Source: Pseudomonas sp. HMWF032
GTDB taxonomy: Bacteria; Pseudomonadota; Gammaproteobacteria; Pseudomonadales; Pseudomonadaceae
DNA: 64,000 nt
Assembly (NCBI RefSeq): GCF_003060885.1
Contig: NZ_QAIG01000005.1
Location: forward strand, 430,054-494,053
Direction: 5' to 3'
The position numbers and the translations under genes were made by a program. Of this stretch, positions 9,190-19,919 are shown piece after piece. Position 1 is the first letter of the stretch. Every line of letters starts with the position of its first letter. The notes below the pieces were generated by a model. That model saw only the letters and a list, made by a program, of their open reading frames with translations, did no database searches and was not told the origin of the DNA.

Positions 9190-9405
9190 ATGAAAGCCGA
9201 TATCCACCCGAACTATGTAGCCGTCACCGCCACTTGCAGCTGTGGCAACGTGATCGAAACTCGCTCCACCCTGGCCAAACCACTGAGCCTGGACGTGTGC
9301 AACGAGTGCCACCCGTTCTACACCGGCAAGCAGAAAATGCTGGATACCGGCGGCCGTGTTGATCGCTTCAAACAGCGTTTCGGCATGTTCGGCGCCAAGC
9401 AGTAA
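9190..9405 (+). CDS. rpmE: 50S ribosomal protein L31, zinc-binding form
   Basis: A 71-residue protein starting [10 protein letters not shown], the standard L31 N-terminus. Cysteines at 16, 18, 37 and 40 (ATCSCGN and [11 protein letters not shown]) are those of the zinc-containing C+ form that bacteria use when zinc is plentiful; zinc-free paralogues lack them. L31 sits on the central protuberance of the large subunit. The start has GAGGA 8-9 bases upstream. A terminator hairpin follows within 80 bases, but it lies inside the next reading frame. Confidence 0.97.
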   Translation: MKADIHPNYVAVTATCSCGNVIETRSTLAKPLSLDVCNECHPFYTGKQKMLDTGGRVDRFKQRFGMFGAKQ

Positions 9406-9431
9406 GCGTGCGCGCAGCGACGCAGGCCCAC

Positions 9432-10232
9432 ATGGTTTGCACCTCGCTACTGAAAAAGGCGTCCCTCGTGGGCGCCTTTTTCGTTTTCGGCGTTTATGCC
9501 GGCGGAGTGTTGGCGTTCTGCCCGGCGCCGGGCAACTTGCCGAGTGCCAAGGTGCAGCGCGTGGTGGATGGCGACACCCTGCGTTTGGTCGATGGCCGCA
9601 ATGTGCGCTTGATCGGTCTGAACAGCCCGGAAATGGGCCGCCAGGGCCGCTCTGCCGAGCCTTTCGCCGAGGCGGCGCGCAAACGCCTGCAGGCACTGGT
9701 GGCGGCCAGTGATGGTCGGGTCTCGTTGCAGTACGGCCAGCAGGCCAAGGATCACTACGGGCGCACCCTGGCGCACGCCTATGACAGCAGCGGGCGCAAT
9801 CTGGAGGCGCAGTTGCTCGCCGAGGGTTTGGGTTTCCAGGTGGCAGTGGCGCCCAATCTGGCGTTGGTGCAGTGCCAGCAAGACGCCGAGCGCAGCGCCC
9901 GGCAGGCCCGTACCGGGCTCTGGCAGCGTTCGCCGGTGCAAGCCGTCGAACAGTTGAGCAGCGGCGGCTTTGCTCTGGTGCAGGGCCAGGTTGAACGTGT
10001 CGAGCGCAATGGCGGCGGCCTGTGGCTGGAAATGGGCGATTCGCTGGTGCTGCATATCGCGCCCCGGGCGTTGGGCAATTTTGATCTGCGTGCTGTGCAA
10101 CGCCTTGAAGGCCGTAAGGTCGAAGCTCGCGGCTGGGTGATCGACCGCTCCAGGCGTGGCGGCTCGCGTGCTGGGCAGGCGCGCTGGATGCTGCCATTGA
10201 CCGATAAGGCCATGTTGGGTGTGCTGGACTGA
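9432..10232 (+). CDS. Secreted thermonuclease-family (SNase-like) protein
   Basis: A 266-residue protein. The N-terminus (LLKKASLVGAFFVFGVYAGG) is a plausible signal peptide with cleavage near VLA-FCP. The SNase core is visible: VQRVVDGDTLRLVDG, VRLIGLNSPE, then KDHYGRTLAHAY and LLAEGLG. Family members cleave single- and double-stranded nucleic acid with calcium; the catalytic-site context (DGDT, R in VRLIG, GRTLA) is present. The ATG at 9432 has AGG five bases upstream; the frame extends slightly further 5'. A strong intrinsic terminator lies within codons 8-17, so transcription reading in from rpmE may be attenuated here. Confidence 0.85.
   Translation: MVCTSLLKKASLVGAFFVFGVYAGGVLAFCPAPGNLPSAKVQRVVDGDTLRLVDGRNVRLIGLNSPEMGRQGRSAEPFAEAARKRLQALVAASDGRVSLQYGQQAKDHYGRTLAHAYDSSGRNLEAQLLAEGLGFQVAVAPNLALVQCQQDAERSARQARTGLWQRSPVQAVEQLSSGGFALVQGQVERVERNGGGLWLEMGDSLVLHIAPRALGNFDLRAVQRLEGRKVEARGWVIDRSRRGGSRAGQARWMLPLTDKAMLGVLD
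9453..9481 (+). terminator. Rho-independent terminator of rpmE, inside the nuclease reading frame
   Basis: AAAAAGGCG at 9453-9461 pairs with CGCCTTTTT at 9473-9481. An inner CCC/GGG pair closes a TCGT loop, with one bulged T. The T tract is formed by the distal arm. It lies 48 bases after the rpmE stop codon and overlaps codons of the nuclease signal peptide. Confidence 0.75.
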
Positions 10233-10355
10233 GTGACATCGTCACAAGGTGCTGTTAAACGTTTTCTCGAAGAGCGTGGGCTATCCCGCAAAGCCCGTTT
10301 CTTCGGGGGTAACGGCCCGTTTCTGGTGCGCCGTACGTAACCGGACTCGCCAGTC

Positions 10356-10385
10356 TTGTGCAGCTGTATACAACTTGCGTATCCT
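10356..10385 (+). promoter_or_regulatory. Candidate maeB promoter with TGTATACA palindrome
   Basis: TTGTGC at 10356-10361 and TATCCT at 10380-10385 are 18 bases apart, a weak sigma-70-like pair about 40 bases before maeB. The perfect 8-base palindrome TGTATACA at 10365-10372 falls between them, a typical place for a repressor site of GntR type. Both calls are tentative. Confidence 0.3.
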
Positions 10386-10426
10386 CGCCGCCTGCCTGTT
10401 CAACAGCCCCAAGCGGAAATGCCACC

Positions 10427-11695
10427 ATGTCTGATTTGAAAACAGCCGCTCTCGATTATCACGCCAATCCCCGTCCGGGTAAGTTGAGTGTCGAGCTAAC
10501 CAAGCCCACCGCAACCGCACGCGACCTGTCCCTGGCTTACAGCCCAGGTGTTGCCGAGCCAGTGCGCGAGATTGCGCGTGACCCGGAGCTGGCGTACCGC
10601 TATACCGGCAAAGGCAACCTGGTGGCAGTTATTTCCGACGGTACTGCGATTCTCGGCCTGGGTGATCTTGGCCCGCTGGCCTCCAAGCCGGTTATGGAAG
10701 GTAAGGGGGTGCTGTTCAAACGCTTTGCCGGCATTGATGTTTTTGACATTGAAGTCGAGTCCGAAAGCCCACAGGCCTTTATCGACACCGTTCGTCGCAT
10801 CTCGATCACCTTTGGTGGTATCAACCTGGAAGACATCAAGGCACCCGAGTGCTTTGAGATTGAACGCACGCTGATCGAACAGTGCGATATTCCGGTGTTC
10901 CACGACGACCAACACGGTACCGCTATCGTTACTGCGGCCGGTATGCTCAACGCCCTGGAAATCGCCGGCAAGTCCCTGCCGGACGCTAAAATTGTCTGCC
11001 TGGGCGCTGGTGCTGCCGCCATCTCCTGCATGAAGTTGCTGGTGAGCATGGGGGCCAAGGTCGAGAACATTTACATGATTGACCGCAAGGGTGTGATTCA
11101 CGCAGGTCGTGATGATCTGAACCAGTACAAGGCGGTGTTTGCCAGCGAAACCAGCAAGCGCACCCTGTCCGATGCGCTGGATGGTGCGGACGTGTTTGTC
11201 GGCCTGTCCGGTGCCAACCTGCTGGCCCCTGAAGATCTCAAGCGCATGGCGGCTAACCCGATTGTGTTCGCCTGCTCCAACCCGGACCCGGAAATCAAGC
11301 CGGAGCTGGCGCGTGAGGTGCGTAGCGATGTGATCATGGCCACTGGTCGTTCCGACTACCCGAACCAGGTCAACAACGTTCTTGGCTTCCCGTTCATTTT
11401 CCGGGGTGCGCTGGACGTTCGTGCGACCCGTATCAACGAAGAAATGAAAATTGCAGCGGCCCTGGCCCTGCGTGACCTGGCCAAGTTGCCAGTGCCGCAG
11501 GAAGTCTGCGATGCGTACGGTGGTATCGCCTTGTCGTTCGGCCCTGAGTACATCATTCCGAAACCGATGGACCCGCGCCTGATTACCGTAGTCTGTGATG
11601 CAGTGGCCAAGGCGGCTATCGAGAGCGGTGTGGCGACCCTTCCGTATCCGAAACACTACCCGCTGCAGTCGGTCAACGATGTGTTCAACGGCTAA
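10427..11695 (+). CDS. maeB: Malic enzyme, short NAD(P)-dependent form
   Basis: A 422-residue enzyme that oxidatively decarboxylates malate to pyruvate, feeding NADPH and pyruvate supply. The malic domain is visible ([51 protein letters not shown], then [12 protein letters not shown] with the metal-binding Asp pair). The C-terminal NAD(P)-binding domain has [13 protein letters not shown]. Unlike the long MaeB of enteric bacteria, it has no phosphotransacetylase-like C-terminal domain. The ATG at 10427 begins [12 protein letters not shown]; the frame is open further 5' but without family similarity. It ends at a strong shared terminator, convergent with the penicillin-binding protein gene. Confidence 0.93.
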   Translation: MSDLKTAALDYHANPRPGKLSVELTKPTATARDLSLAYSPGVAEPVREIARDPELAYRYTGKGNLVAVISDGTAILGLGDLGPLASKPVMEGKGVLFKRFAGIDVFDIEVESESPQAFIDTVRRISITFGGINLEDIKAPECFEIERTLIEQCDIPVFHDDQHGTAIVTAAGMLNALEIAGKSLPDAKIVCLGAGAAAISCMKLLVSMGAKVENIYMIDRKGVIHAGRDDLNQYKAVFASETSKRTLSDALDGADVFVGLSGANLLAPEDLKRMAANPIVFACSNPDPEIKPELAREVRSDVIMATGRSDYPNQVNNVLGFPFIFRGALDVRATRINEEMKIAAALALRDLAKLPVPQEVCDAYGGIALSFGPEYIIPKPMDPRLITVVCDAVAKAAIESGVATLPYPKHYPLQSVNDVFNG

Positions 11696-11708
11696 ACCTG
11701 CGAATAAT

Positions 11709-11734
11709 AAAAAACCCGCTACGGCGGGTTTTTT
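11709..11734. terminator. Bidirectional terminator between maeB and mrcA
   Basis: An 11-bp perfect stem, AAAAAACCCGC with GCGGGTTTTTT, around a TACG loop. The A and T tracts make it work in both directions for the convergent genes on each side. Confidence 0.9.
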
Positions 11735-11796
11735 ATTGCGTGCATATCCGCTTGAGCATTCGGGAGTACGCGTGGCGCGCCCCTGGCCGTGGCGAT

Positions 11797-14211
11797 TTAG
11801 AACAGGTCGAGTGGTGCGGCCTCATCTGCCGGCAGTGGGCTACCGGGGATGCTCATGCCTGGGTCGAATTCTCCCATGGGCGGTGGCGAATCTTCGCTCT
11901 TGAACAGCTCGAAGTAGGCGTCCGGTGTATCTGGTGTGGCGGCTCGGCCGCTGTGTGGGTCAACGCGCAGCGTCAGGAGGCCTTCGGGTTCGGGCAGCAT
12001 GTGGCTGGGTTTGTCCTTCAGGGCGGCGCCCATGTAGTCCATCCAGATGGGCAGTGCCACGGTGCCGCCGTATTCATTGCGGCCAAGGCTTTCCGGCTGA
12101 TCGAAACCCGTCCAGACGGTCGTGATGTAGTCGGCGTTGTAACCGGAGAACCAGCTGTCCTTCGACTCGTTGGTGGTGCCCGTCTTCCCTGCCAGGTCAT
12201 CCCGGCCCATCGCCATGGCGCGGCGACCGGTGCCGCGCTTGATCACGTCCTGCAGCATGCTGGTCATGATGTAGGCGGTACGGCCATCAATGATCTGTTC
12301 GGCCAGGATCGGTTCGGCTGGCACGGGTTGATCGCCCACGATCAGCGTTGCGCTACGCTGCTGGGCACGCTGTTCAATACCTGCGGGGGTTTGTGCCGGG
12401 TTGGCGTTGAACAGTTGCTTGCCGTTGCGGTCTTCAATGCGCTCGATCAGGTACGGTTCGATCTTGTAGCCGCCGTTGGCAAAGGTGCTCCAGCCTTCGG
12501 CGATCTCCATCGGCGTCAGGCTTGCTGTGCCCAGGGCCAGGGATAGGTTGGGCGGCAGATTCTTGCGCTCAAAACCGAAGCGCTCGATATAGCTCAGCGT
12601 GCTGTCGATGCCGAGGTCCTGTAGCAGACGAATCGAAACCAGGTTACGTGAGCGGTACAGCGCTTCGCGCAGGCGAATCGGGCCGAGGAAGGTGTTGTTA
12701 TCGTTCTTCGGTCGCCAGACCTGCGAAAGCGCATCATCGGCAAATACGATCGGCGCATCGTTCACTAGCGTCGCGGCTGTGTAGCCCTTATCCAGAGCGG
12801 CGCTGTAGACGAAGGGCTTGAAGCTTGAGCCTGGCTGGCGCTTAGCCTGAGCCGCACGGTTGTAGTTGCTCTGTTCAAAGGAGAAACCGCCGACCAGCGC
12901 GCGAACGGCGCCGTTGTTAGGGTCAAGTGATACCAGCGCACTTTGTGCTGCAGGCAGCTGCACAAAGCGTAGGCTGGCGTCGTCCTGGCGCTGTACGCGA
13001 ATCAGGTCACCAATCTGGCTGACATCCGCTGGCTGCTGTGGGCGTGGGCCGAGGCTGTTGGTGTTAAGGAAGGGGCGTGCCCATTTCATGCTATCCCAGG
13101 CCACAGCCTGCTCTTCGCCGTTGCGTAACAACACCAGAATCCCGCTTTTTTCCACGCTGGTAACAATGGCGGGCTCCAGGCCGCCAAGGGATGTCTGCTT
13201 GCTCAGTGCGCTTAGCCAGTTCTCCTTGGTCATGCCCGGCAGGCGGCTTTCCGGTCCACGGTAGCCATGGCGCTGGTCGTAGGCAATCAAACCTTCGCGC
13301 ACAGCGCTGTTGGCGGCGATTTGCAGGTCACTGGGCACAGTGGTGGTGACGTTGAAACCCTCGGTATAAGCCTCGCTGCCATACCGACCGACCATTTCAG
13401 CGCGGGCCATTTCGGCAATATAAGGCGCAACCAGTTCCGGGGCAGGAACGTGGTAACTCACGTTGATCGGTTCTGCCAGGGCTTCGTCGTAGCGCTGCTT
13501 GTCGATCCTGCCAAGGTTGTGCATGCGGCCCAAAATCCAGTTGCGGCGTTCAAGTGCGCGCGTTGGGTTCACCAACGGGTTGAAGCGCGAGGGTGCCTTG
13601 GGCAGGCCGGCAATCATGGCCATTTGCGCCAGGCTGGTGTCACGGATCGACTTGCCGTAATAGACCTGGGCGGCCGCTTCTATACCGTAAGCACGGTTCC
13701 CCAGGTAAATCTTGTTCACATAAAGTTCAAGAATTTCATTCTTACTAAGTTCTCGTTCAATTTGCAGTGCAAGAAGTATCTCGTTGATCTTGCGAGAGAA
13801 ACTTCGTTCACTGGTAAGAAAGAAATTCTTCGCCACCTGCATGGTGATGGTGCTGCCACCCGTTTGGATCTGCCCGCTTTTCACGATTTGCGTTGCAGCG
13901 CGCATCAGGCTGGTAAGGTCAACGCCATAATGGTTGGCAAAATTGTCGTCTTCGGCGGCGAGCAGCGCGCTGATGAAGTCCTGGGGGATGTCGGCAAAGG
14001 CGATAGGCGAACGGCGCATTTCGCCAAACTCGGCGATCAGTTTGGCATCGCTGCTGTAGACCCGCAGCGGGATCTGCAACTGGATGCTGCGCAAAGATTC
14101 GACGGATGGAAGGCTGGGGCTAAGATAGAGGAAGGCTCCGCTGAAACTGAGCACCAAGCCACAAAAAACGGCGAGGCAGGACCAGCAGAAAAAACGCAAA
14201 AGACGCATCAA
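11797..14211 (-). CDS. mrcA: Penicillin-binding protein 1A, bifunctional transglycosylase/transpeptidase
   Basis: An 804-residue inner-membrane enzyme that polymerises and cross-links peptidoglycan. A short cytoplasmic tail and one transmembrane anchor (FFCWSCLAVFCGLVLSFSG) are followed by the glycosyltransferase domain (LLAAEDDNFANHYGVD with the catalytic Glu; GGSTITMQVAKNFFL; ILELYVNKIYLGNRAYGIEA). The transpeptidase domain has SxxK in PGSSFKPFVYS, SRN in YRSRNLVSI and KTG in GKTGTTNESKDSW. The gene (ponA in Pseudomonas) is divergent from the pilM operon, an arrangement conserved in the genus. Start ATG at 14211; a second Met codon follows directly. Confidence 0.96.
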   Translation of the reverse strand: MMRLLRFFCWSCLAVFCGLVLSFSGAFLYLSPSLPSVESLRSIQLQIPLRVYSSDAKLIAEFGEMRRSPIAFADIPQDFISALLAAEDDNFANHYGVDLTSLMRAATQIVKSGQIQTGGSTITMQVAKNFFLTSERSFSRKINEILLALQIERELSKNEILELYVNKIYLGNRAYGIEAAAQVYYGKSIRDTSLAQMAMIAGLPKAPSRFNPLVNPTRALERRNWILGRMHNLGRIDKQRYDEALAEPINVSYHVPAPELVAPYIAEMARAEMVGRYGSEAYTEGFNVTTTVPSDLQIAANSAVREGLIAYDQRHGYRGPESRLPGMTKENWLSALSKQTSLGGLEPAIVTSVEKSGILVLLRNGEEQAVAWDSMKWARPFLNTNSLGPRPQQPADVSQIGDLIRVQRQDDASLRFVQLPAAQSALVSLDPNNGAVRALVGGFSFEQSNYNRAAQAKRQPGSSFKPFVYSAALDKGYTAATLVNDAPIVFADDALSQVWRPKNDNNTFLGPIRLREALYRSRNLVSIRLLQDLGIDSTLSYIERFGFERKNLPPNLSLALGTASLTPMEIAEGWSTFANGGYKIEPYLIERIEDRNGKQLFNANPAQTPAGIEQRAQQRSATLIVGDQPVPAEPILAEQIIDGRTAYIMTSMLQDVIKRGTGRRAMAMGRDDLAGKTGTTNESKDSWFSGYNADYITTVWTGFDQPESLGRNEYGGTVALPIWMDYMGAALKDKPSHMLPEPEGLLTLRVDPHSGRAATPDTPDAYFELFKSEDSPPPMGEFDPGMSIPGSPLPADEAAPLDLF

Positions 14212-14280
14212 GATTTTTGGATTTCCAGATAAAAGAACGAGTTAAGCCGAACACAAGGTTAAAAGAGAAAAACTGATCAC

Positions 14281-14286
14281 ATTATA
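14281..14286 (-). promoter_or_regulatory. Predicted -10 element for mrcA
   Basis: A perfect TATAAT on the minus strand, about 70 bases before the mrcA start. No good -35 is visible at 16-18 bases (best match TGGCTA), so the promoter may rely on an activator or on the A-rich upstream tract. Confidence 0.4.
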
Positions 14287-14311
14287 AGCGGTTTTTTTGC
14301 TGGGTAGCCAT

Positions 14312-14340
14312 TTGCGCTTCTGTCAAGACTGTTATTTAAT
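14312..14340 (+). promoter_or_regulatory. Predicted sigma-70 promoter of the pilMNOPQ operon
   Basis: TTGCGC at 14312-14317, a 17-base spacer and TTTAAT at 14335-14340, about 50 bases before the pilM start. The region between mrcA and pilM is AT-rich, as expected for two divergent promoters. Prediction by eye. Confidence 0.4.
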
Positions 14341-14365
14341 GTGAAAAAACATAAATAGTCCGTAA

Positions 14366-15456
<1,091 letters not shown>

Positions 15457-15457
<1 letters not shown>

Positions 15458-16029
15458 TGGCACGTATTAACTTACTCCCATGGCGGGAGCAATTACGTGA
15501 AGAGCGTAAACAGCGTTTTCTTGTCACACTTGCTGGGGTTTTTATAGTTGCAGCAGGCTTTGTTTTTCTCGGGGACCAATACCTTAGTGGTGCGATTGAG
15601 CAGCAAGATGCGCGAAATGAGTTTGTTCGTAAAGAGATTGCCGTTCTAGATGCGCGCATAAAGGAAATTAGTGAGCTTAAAACACGCCGCCAGCAGTTGC
15701 TTGAGCGTATGAAGATTATTCAGGATCTTCAAGGTAACCGACCAATTATTGGGCGTGTTTTTGACCAGCTAGTTAGAACACTTCCTGATGGCGTGCATTT
15801 TACTGGCGTGAAAATGACCGGGAAAAGTATTGCGATCGTTGGTGCTGCTGAGTCTAATAATCGGGTTTCTAATTTGATGCGAAACCTAGATGCATCAGAT
15901 TGGTTAACAGCGCCTAATCTTACTGAAGTTAAATCTGTGACTGCAGGTGCAGTTGATCAGGCGAACATATTTCAGCTAACGGTTCAGCAAACTCAGCCTG
16001 ATTTGGCTGTTGAGGAGAGTAAGCAATGA
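15457..16029 (+). CDS. pilN: Type IV pilus assembly protein PilN
   Basis: A 190-residue bitopic inner-membrane protein. It starts MARINLLPWREQLREERKQR, the conserved INLLPWR segment that binds PilM, followed by one transmembrane helix (FLVTLAGVFIVAAGFVFLG) and a coiled-coil plus periplasmic core that pairs with PilO. It overlaps pilM by one base and pilO by four. The coding sequence is clearly richer in A and T than the genes around the operon. Confidence 0.95.
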
Positions 16030-16649
16030 GCCTCAATGACTCTTTGGAGAGTTTGCGTAAAATTGATCTGAATGACCTTGATCTTAACAACGTTGGGTCT
16101 TGGCCGGCGGCTGTAAAGATTATTGCGGGTGTTATTCTATTGGTTGCAGTTTTGGCGCTTGGCTATAACTTTCATTTAAAAGATTTGCAGGCTCAGTTGG
16201 AAATTAAGCAAGTTGAAGAAGTTGCTCTGAAGGATCAGTTTTCAACTAAGGCGTTTCAGGCCGCCAATTTGGATGCCTATAAAGAACAGATGCAAGAGAT
16301 GGAGGTATCTTTTGGTGCCCTTCTGAAGCAGTTGCCCAGCGATACGGAAGTTCCCGGTTTGCTGGAAGATATTACTCGAACTGGGCTGGGTAGTGGCTTG
16401 GAGTTTGAAGAGATCAAGCTCTTGCCAGAGGTTGCTCAACAGTTCTATATCGAATTACCTATTCAGATTACTGTTGTTGGGTCTTATCATGATTTAGCGA
16501 CTTTTGTCAGTGGTGTTGCAAGTCTCCCGAGGATTGTAACTTTGCATGATTTTAGTTTGATTTCCGCTGATCTAGATGGCGCGTCGAAATTAAGAATGAA
16601 TATTCTGGCTAAAACCTATCGTTATAATGATAAGGGGGCGCAGCCATGA
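16026..16649 (+). CDS. pilO: Type IV pilus assembly protein PilO
   Basis: A 207-residue partner of PilN. A short cytoplasmic part is followed by a transmembrane segment (AAVKIIAGVILLVAVLALGY), a helical stretch and a periplasmic ferredoxin-like core (LEFEEIKLLPEVAQQFYIELPIQITVVGSYHDLATFV). PilN-PilO heterodimers form the alignment complex spanning the periplasm between the PilM platform and the PilP-PilQ secretin. The starts and stops overlap by four bases with both neighbours. AT-rich codon use is strong here. Confidence 0.95.
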   Translation: MSLNDSLESLRKIDLNDLDLNNVGSWPAAVKIIAGVILLVAVLALGYNFHLKDLQAQLEIKQVEEVALKDQFSTKAFQAANLDAYKEQMQEMEVSFGALLKQLPSDTEVPGLLEDITRTGLGSGLEFEEIKLLPEVAQQFYIELPIQITVVGSYHDLATFVSGVASLPRIVTLHDFSLISADLDGASKLRMNILAKTYRYNDKGAQP

Positions 16650-17170
16650 GGGTTTGTTTAAGTTTTCTTTCTCTTTCTTTTATGTTTATTGCTGGGTGTG
16701 GTGCCGGAGGAGATTTTTCAGATCTTCAGGGTTATATGGATGAGGTGCGTACTCGCCCTAAAGGTGAGATTGAGCCGATGCCAAAATTTTTGCCTTATGA
16801 AAGCTTTGCTTACAGTGCTGCCGCGCTTAGAAGTCCTTTCCAGCCTCCCGTAAAGTTAGAGATGGCTGCAAGGCAGAAAGGGTTGCAGGGAATAAAACCT
16901 GATGAGGCTCGTACGAAACAGTTTCTTGAAGGTTTTAACATAGAAACCTTCGCTATGGTTGGTACTCTTGCGAACGACTCTGGAGTTTTTGCGCTGATTA
17001 GCGGGGTCAGTGGGGTTCATCGGGTTAGGGTTGGCGATTATTTGGGGCGCAACTACGGGCGTATAATTACTATCGATGAATCTAAAATCGATGTAGTGGA
17101 AATTGTGCCTGATGGTGAGGGGGGCTGGTTAGAGCGCCCGCGAACGTTATCTCTTAAAGAGCGCTCTTGA
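16646..17170 (+). CDS. pilP: Type IV pilus lipoprotein PilP
   Basis: A 174-residue lipoprotein: the signal peptide ends in a lipobox (MFIAGCGAGG, Cys at about 18), then a flexible region and the beta-sandwich HR domain (FNIETFAMVGTLANDSGVFALISG, then VHRVRVGDYLGRNYGRI). PilP links the PilNO dimer to the PilQ secretin. One hand-counted 60-base line at its start (16621-16680) has 23 G or C, far below the window norm. Confidence 0.95.
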   Translation: MRVCLSFLSLSFMFIAGCGAGGDFSDLQGYMDEVRTRPKGEIEPMPKFLPYESFAYSAAALRSPFQPPVKLEMAARQKGLQGIKPDEARTKQFLEGFNIETFAMVGTLANDSGVFALISGVSGVHRVRVGDYLGRNYGRIITIDESKIDVVEIVPDGEGGWLERPRTLSLKERS

Positions 17171-17188
17171 AGCTAGAGCGGAGTAAAT

Positions 17189-19345
17189 ATGAAAAAGAAT
17201 AACCAATCTGCTCGGCGGAATATGATGATGAATAACTCCATTTTGTCGATAGGGCTCTCGCTTATTGTTGTGCTTTTTTCTCCTCCAGTCTTGTCTGCTA
17301 ACTTACAGGCTCTTGATGTTGCTACACTGCCTGGTGACCGAGTTGAGTTGAAACTTTCGTTTGATGAGCCTGTGTTGGCGCCGCGTGGCTATACGATTGA
17401 GCAGCCTGCTCGCATTGCTCTCGATTTGCCAGGTGTATCAAACAAGCTTGGGGCTAAGAATCGTGAGCTAGGTGTTGGTAATGCGCGTAGTGTGACTGTT
17501 GTTGAGGCTGGAGATCGCACTCGCCTGATCATTAATTTAACAAGTCTTGTTCCATATCAGACACGTGCTGATGGTAATAGCCTATATGTGACTGTTGGTG
17601 ATGGTGGCTTGGTCACTGTGCCAGCTACGAGCAATCCCTTGGTTGCTAAAACTACAGTGCCAGCAATTAAAAAATATATTCCTCAGTCCAGGGAGATTGG
17701 CGGTATTGATTTTCAGCGTGGCGAACTTGGGGAAGGAAATATAGTTATTAGTTTGTCTGATGCTTCTGTTGCTCCTGATATACAGGAGCAGGATGGAAAA
17801 ATTCGTCTGGATTTTGCTAAGACTAGCCTCCCCGAGGCTCTTCGAGTGAAGTTGGATGTTAAGGATTTTGCTACGCCTGTCCAGTTCATTACATCGACAG
17901 GCGTAGGTGATAAGGCAAGTGTTATTATTGAGCCTGCCGGTGTATATGACTATCTGGCGTATCAGGCAGATAATAAGCTAACGATTAGTGTGAAACCATT
18001 GACCCAGAATGAGGTTGAAAGGAGGAAGGCGGAGAGTTTTGCGTATTCTGGGGAGAAACTTTCTCTTAATTTTCAGGATATTGATGTTCGATCGGTTTTA
18101 CAGTTGATTGCAGATTTTACTGACTTAAACCTTGTTGCAAGTGACACTGTTTCTGGGAATATCACTCTGCGCTTGCAGAATGTGCCTTGGGATCAGGCGT
18201 TGGATCTTGTTCTGAAAACTAAGGGTTTAGATAAGCGCAAGGTTGGTAATGTTTTGATGGTGGCACCGGCAGATGAAATCGCCGCTAGAGAGCGTCAAGA
18301 GTTAGAGGCTCAGAAACAAGTGGCGGAACTTGCTCCTTTGCGCAAGGATGTTATTCAGCTTAATTATGCCAAGGCCTCTGATATAGCAAAAATATATGAG
18401 GATAATGATTCGAAAGGGGTGTTAAAAGATGATATGCGGGGGGCTGTCATTTCTGATGATAGAACTAATACCCTCATAATTACACTCACTCAAGAGCGAA
18501 TTGATGAGCTTCGCCGTATTATTACTCAATTAGATATACCTGTAAGGCAGGTCATGATTGAGGCTCGTATAGTTGAGGCAAATGTTGATTTTGACAAGTC
18601 TCTGGGCGTTCGCTGGGGCGGCAACCTTTGGGCTGGGGATAGTGGCAAATGGCTGGGTTATGGTAAGAACGGGAGTTTGACAGTCGAAGATGATGACGAA
18701 AGTCGAGTGGGTCAATTCGCAGGTAAGCTAAAGATTCCAGCTAACACACCTTTTGTCGATCTTGGGGCTGCTGGTGCAACTACTGGCATTGGTATTGGAT
18801 TTATCACTGATAACGCAATTCTGGATCTTCAGCTGAGTGCTATGGAAAAGACCGGGTCTGGAGAGGTTGTTTCGCAGCCTAAGGTTGTAACTGCGGACAA
18901 AGAGACTGCAAAAATATTGAAAGGCCAAGAAGTTCCATACCAAGAAGCTAGTTCAAGTGGTGCAACAAGTACATCGTTTAAGCAGGCTGCTTTATCTCTT
19001 GAGGTTACACCGCAAATAACACCAGACAGTCGTGTCATCGTTGAGGTTAAGGTAACAAAAGATGCTCCAGATTTCTCGCAGGCTGCTGCTACCGGTGGTG
19101 TGCCGTCAATAAATAAGAACGAAGTTAATGCGAAGGTTCTTGTTGCGGATGGTGAGACTATTGTTATAGGTGGTGTTTTTTCTAACACTCAATCGAAGTC
19201 AGTTGATAAGGTGCCATTCTTGGGGGATATACCCTATGTAGGGCGTTTGTTCCGTCGTGATCTAGTTCAGGACAAGAAGTCAGAGCTGCTGATTTTCCTG
19301 ACTCCGCGAATCATGAACAACCAAGCTGTCGCGGTGAGTCGTTGA
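17189..19345 (+). CDS. pilQ: Type IV pilus secretin PilQ
   Basis: The 718-residue outer-membrane secretin through which the pilus passes. After the signal peptide come AMIN-type domains that bind peptidoglycan ([34 protein letters not shown]), a secretin N0 domain ([20 protein letters not shown]), an N1-type domain and the C-terminal beta-barrel region with the signature [17 protein letters not shown] and a final [10 protein letters not shown]. It is preceded by an 18-base gap after pilP and followed four bases later by aroK. AT-rich like pilN-pilP: a hand-counted line at 18361-18420 has 21 G or C of 60. Confidence 0.96.
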   Translation: MKKNNQSARRNMMMNNSILSIGLSLIVVLFSPPVLSANLQALDVATLPGDRVELKLSFDEPVLAPRGYTIEQPARIALDLPGVSNKLGAKNRELGVGNARSVTVVEAGDRTRLIINLTSLVPYQTRADGNSLYVTVGDGGLVTVPATSNPLVAKTTVPAIKKYIPQSREIGGIDFQRGELGEGNIVISLSDASVAPDIQEQDGKIRLDFAKTSLPEALRVKLDVKDFATPVQFITSTGVGDKASVIIEPAGVYDYLAYQADNKLTISVKPLTQNEVERRKAESFAYSGEKLSLNFQDIDVRSVLQLIADFTDLNLVASDTVSGNITLRLQNVPWDQALDLVLKTKGLDKRKVGNVLMVAPADEIAARERQELEAQKQVAELAPLRKDVIQLNYAKASDIAKIYEDNDSKGVLKDDMRGAVISDDRTNTLIITLTQERIDELRRIITQLDIPVRQVMIEARIVEANVDFDKSLGVRWGGNLWAGDSGKWLGYGKNGSLTVEDDDESRVGQFAGKLKIPANTPFVDLGAAGATTGIGIGFITDNAILDLQLSAMEKTGSGEVVSQPKVVTADKETAKILKGQEVPYQEASSSGATSTSFKQAALSLEVTPQITPDSRVIVEVKVTKDAPDFSQAAATGGVPSINKNEVNAKVLVADGETIVIGGVFSNTQSKSVDKVPFLGDIPYVGRLFRRDLVQDKKSELLIFLTPRIMNNQAVAVSR

Positions 19346-19349
19346 TTCA

Positions 19350-19868
19350 GTGCAAAATTTGATTCTTGTTGGCCCGATGGGGGCGGGAAAGAGCACCATC
19401 GGGCGTCTATTGGCTAAAGAGTTGCGGTTGCCGTTCAAGGATTCTGATAAGGAAATTGAGCAGCGCACAGGGGCGGATATTCCTTGGATATTCGATGTCG
19501 AGGGAGAGCAGGGCTTTCGTGAGCGTGAGCAGGCGGTAATAGTCGAACTCTGTGATGTTGATGGCATGGTATTAGCGACGGGGGGCGGTGCTGTTATGCG
19601 TGCTGAAAACCGCGCGGCTCTGAAGCGTGGTGGCCATGTGGTTTATTTGCATGCTTCTGTTGAGCAGCAGGTGGATCGCACTTCGCGAGACCGCAATCGA
19701 CCGTTGTTGCGTGCGGCAGATCCAGGCAAGGTTTTGGCAGAGCTGTTCGCGGTTCGTGATCCGCTGTACCGCGAGGTTGCCGATATTGTCGTGGAAACCG
19801 ACGAGCGTCCTCCGCGTTTGGTCGTGCAAGAGATTCTTGAGCGCCTTGCGGTGCTTTCTCCCCGTTAA
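19350..19868 (+). CDS. aroK: Shikimate kinase
   Basis: A 172-residue kinase that phosphorylates shikimate, step five of the chorismate pathway. The P-loop is GPMGAGKST at residues 8-16; the shikimate-binding Asp is in [13 protein letters not shown], followed by GGGAVM and the lid Arg in [10 protein letters not shown]. The GTG start at 19350 sits four bases after pilQ, so it is probably read from the pil transcript. Placement before aroB is standard in Pseudomonas. The pathway feeds aromatic amino acids, including precursors the aryl polyene cluster could draw on. Confidence 0.95.
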   Translation: MQNLILVGPMGAGKSTIGRLLAKELRLPFKDSDKEIEQRTGADIPWIFDVEGEQGFREREQAVIVELCDVDGMVLATGGGAVMRAENRAALKRGGHVVYLHASVEQQVDRTSRDRNRPLLRAADPGKVLAELFAVRDPLYREVADIVVETDERPPRLVVQEILERLAVLSPR

Positions 19869-19919
19869 AGCGCAGGCGTAACTGCGCTATCCTAGCCCCC
19901 TTTGTTATCTGGGGGTTTT

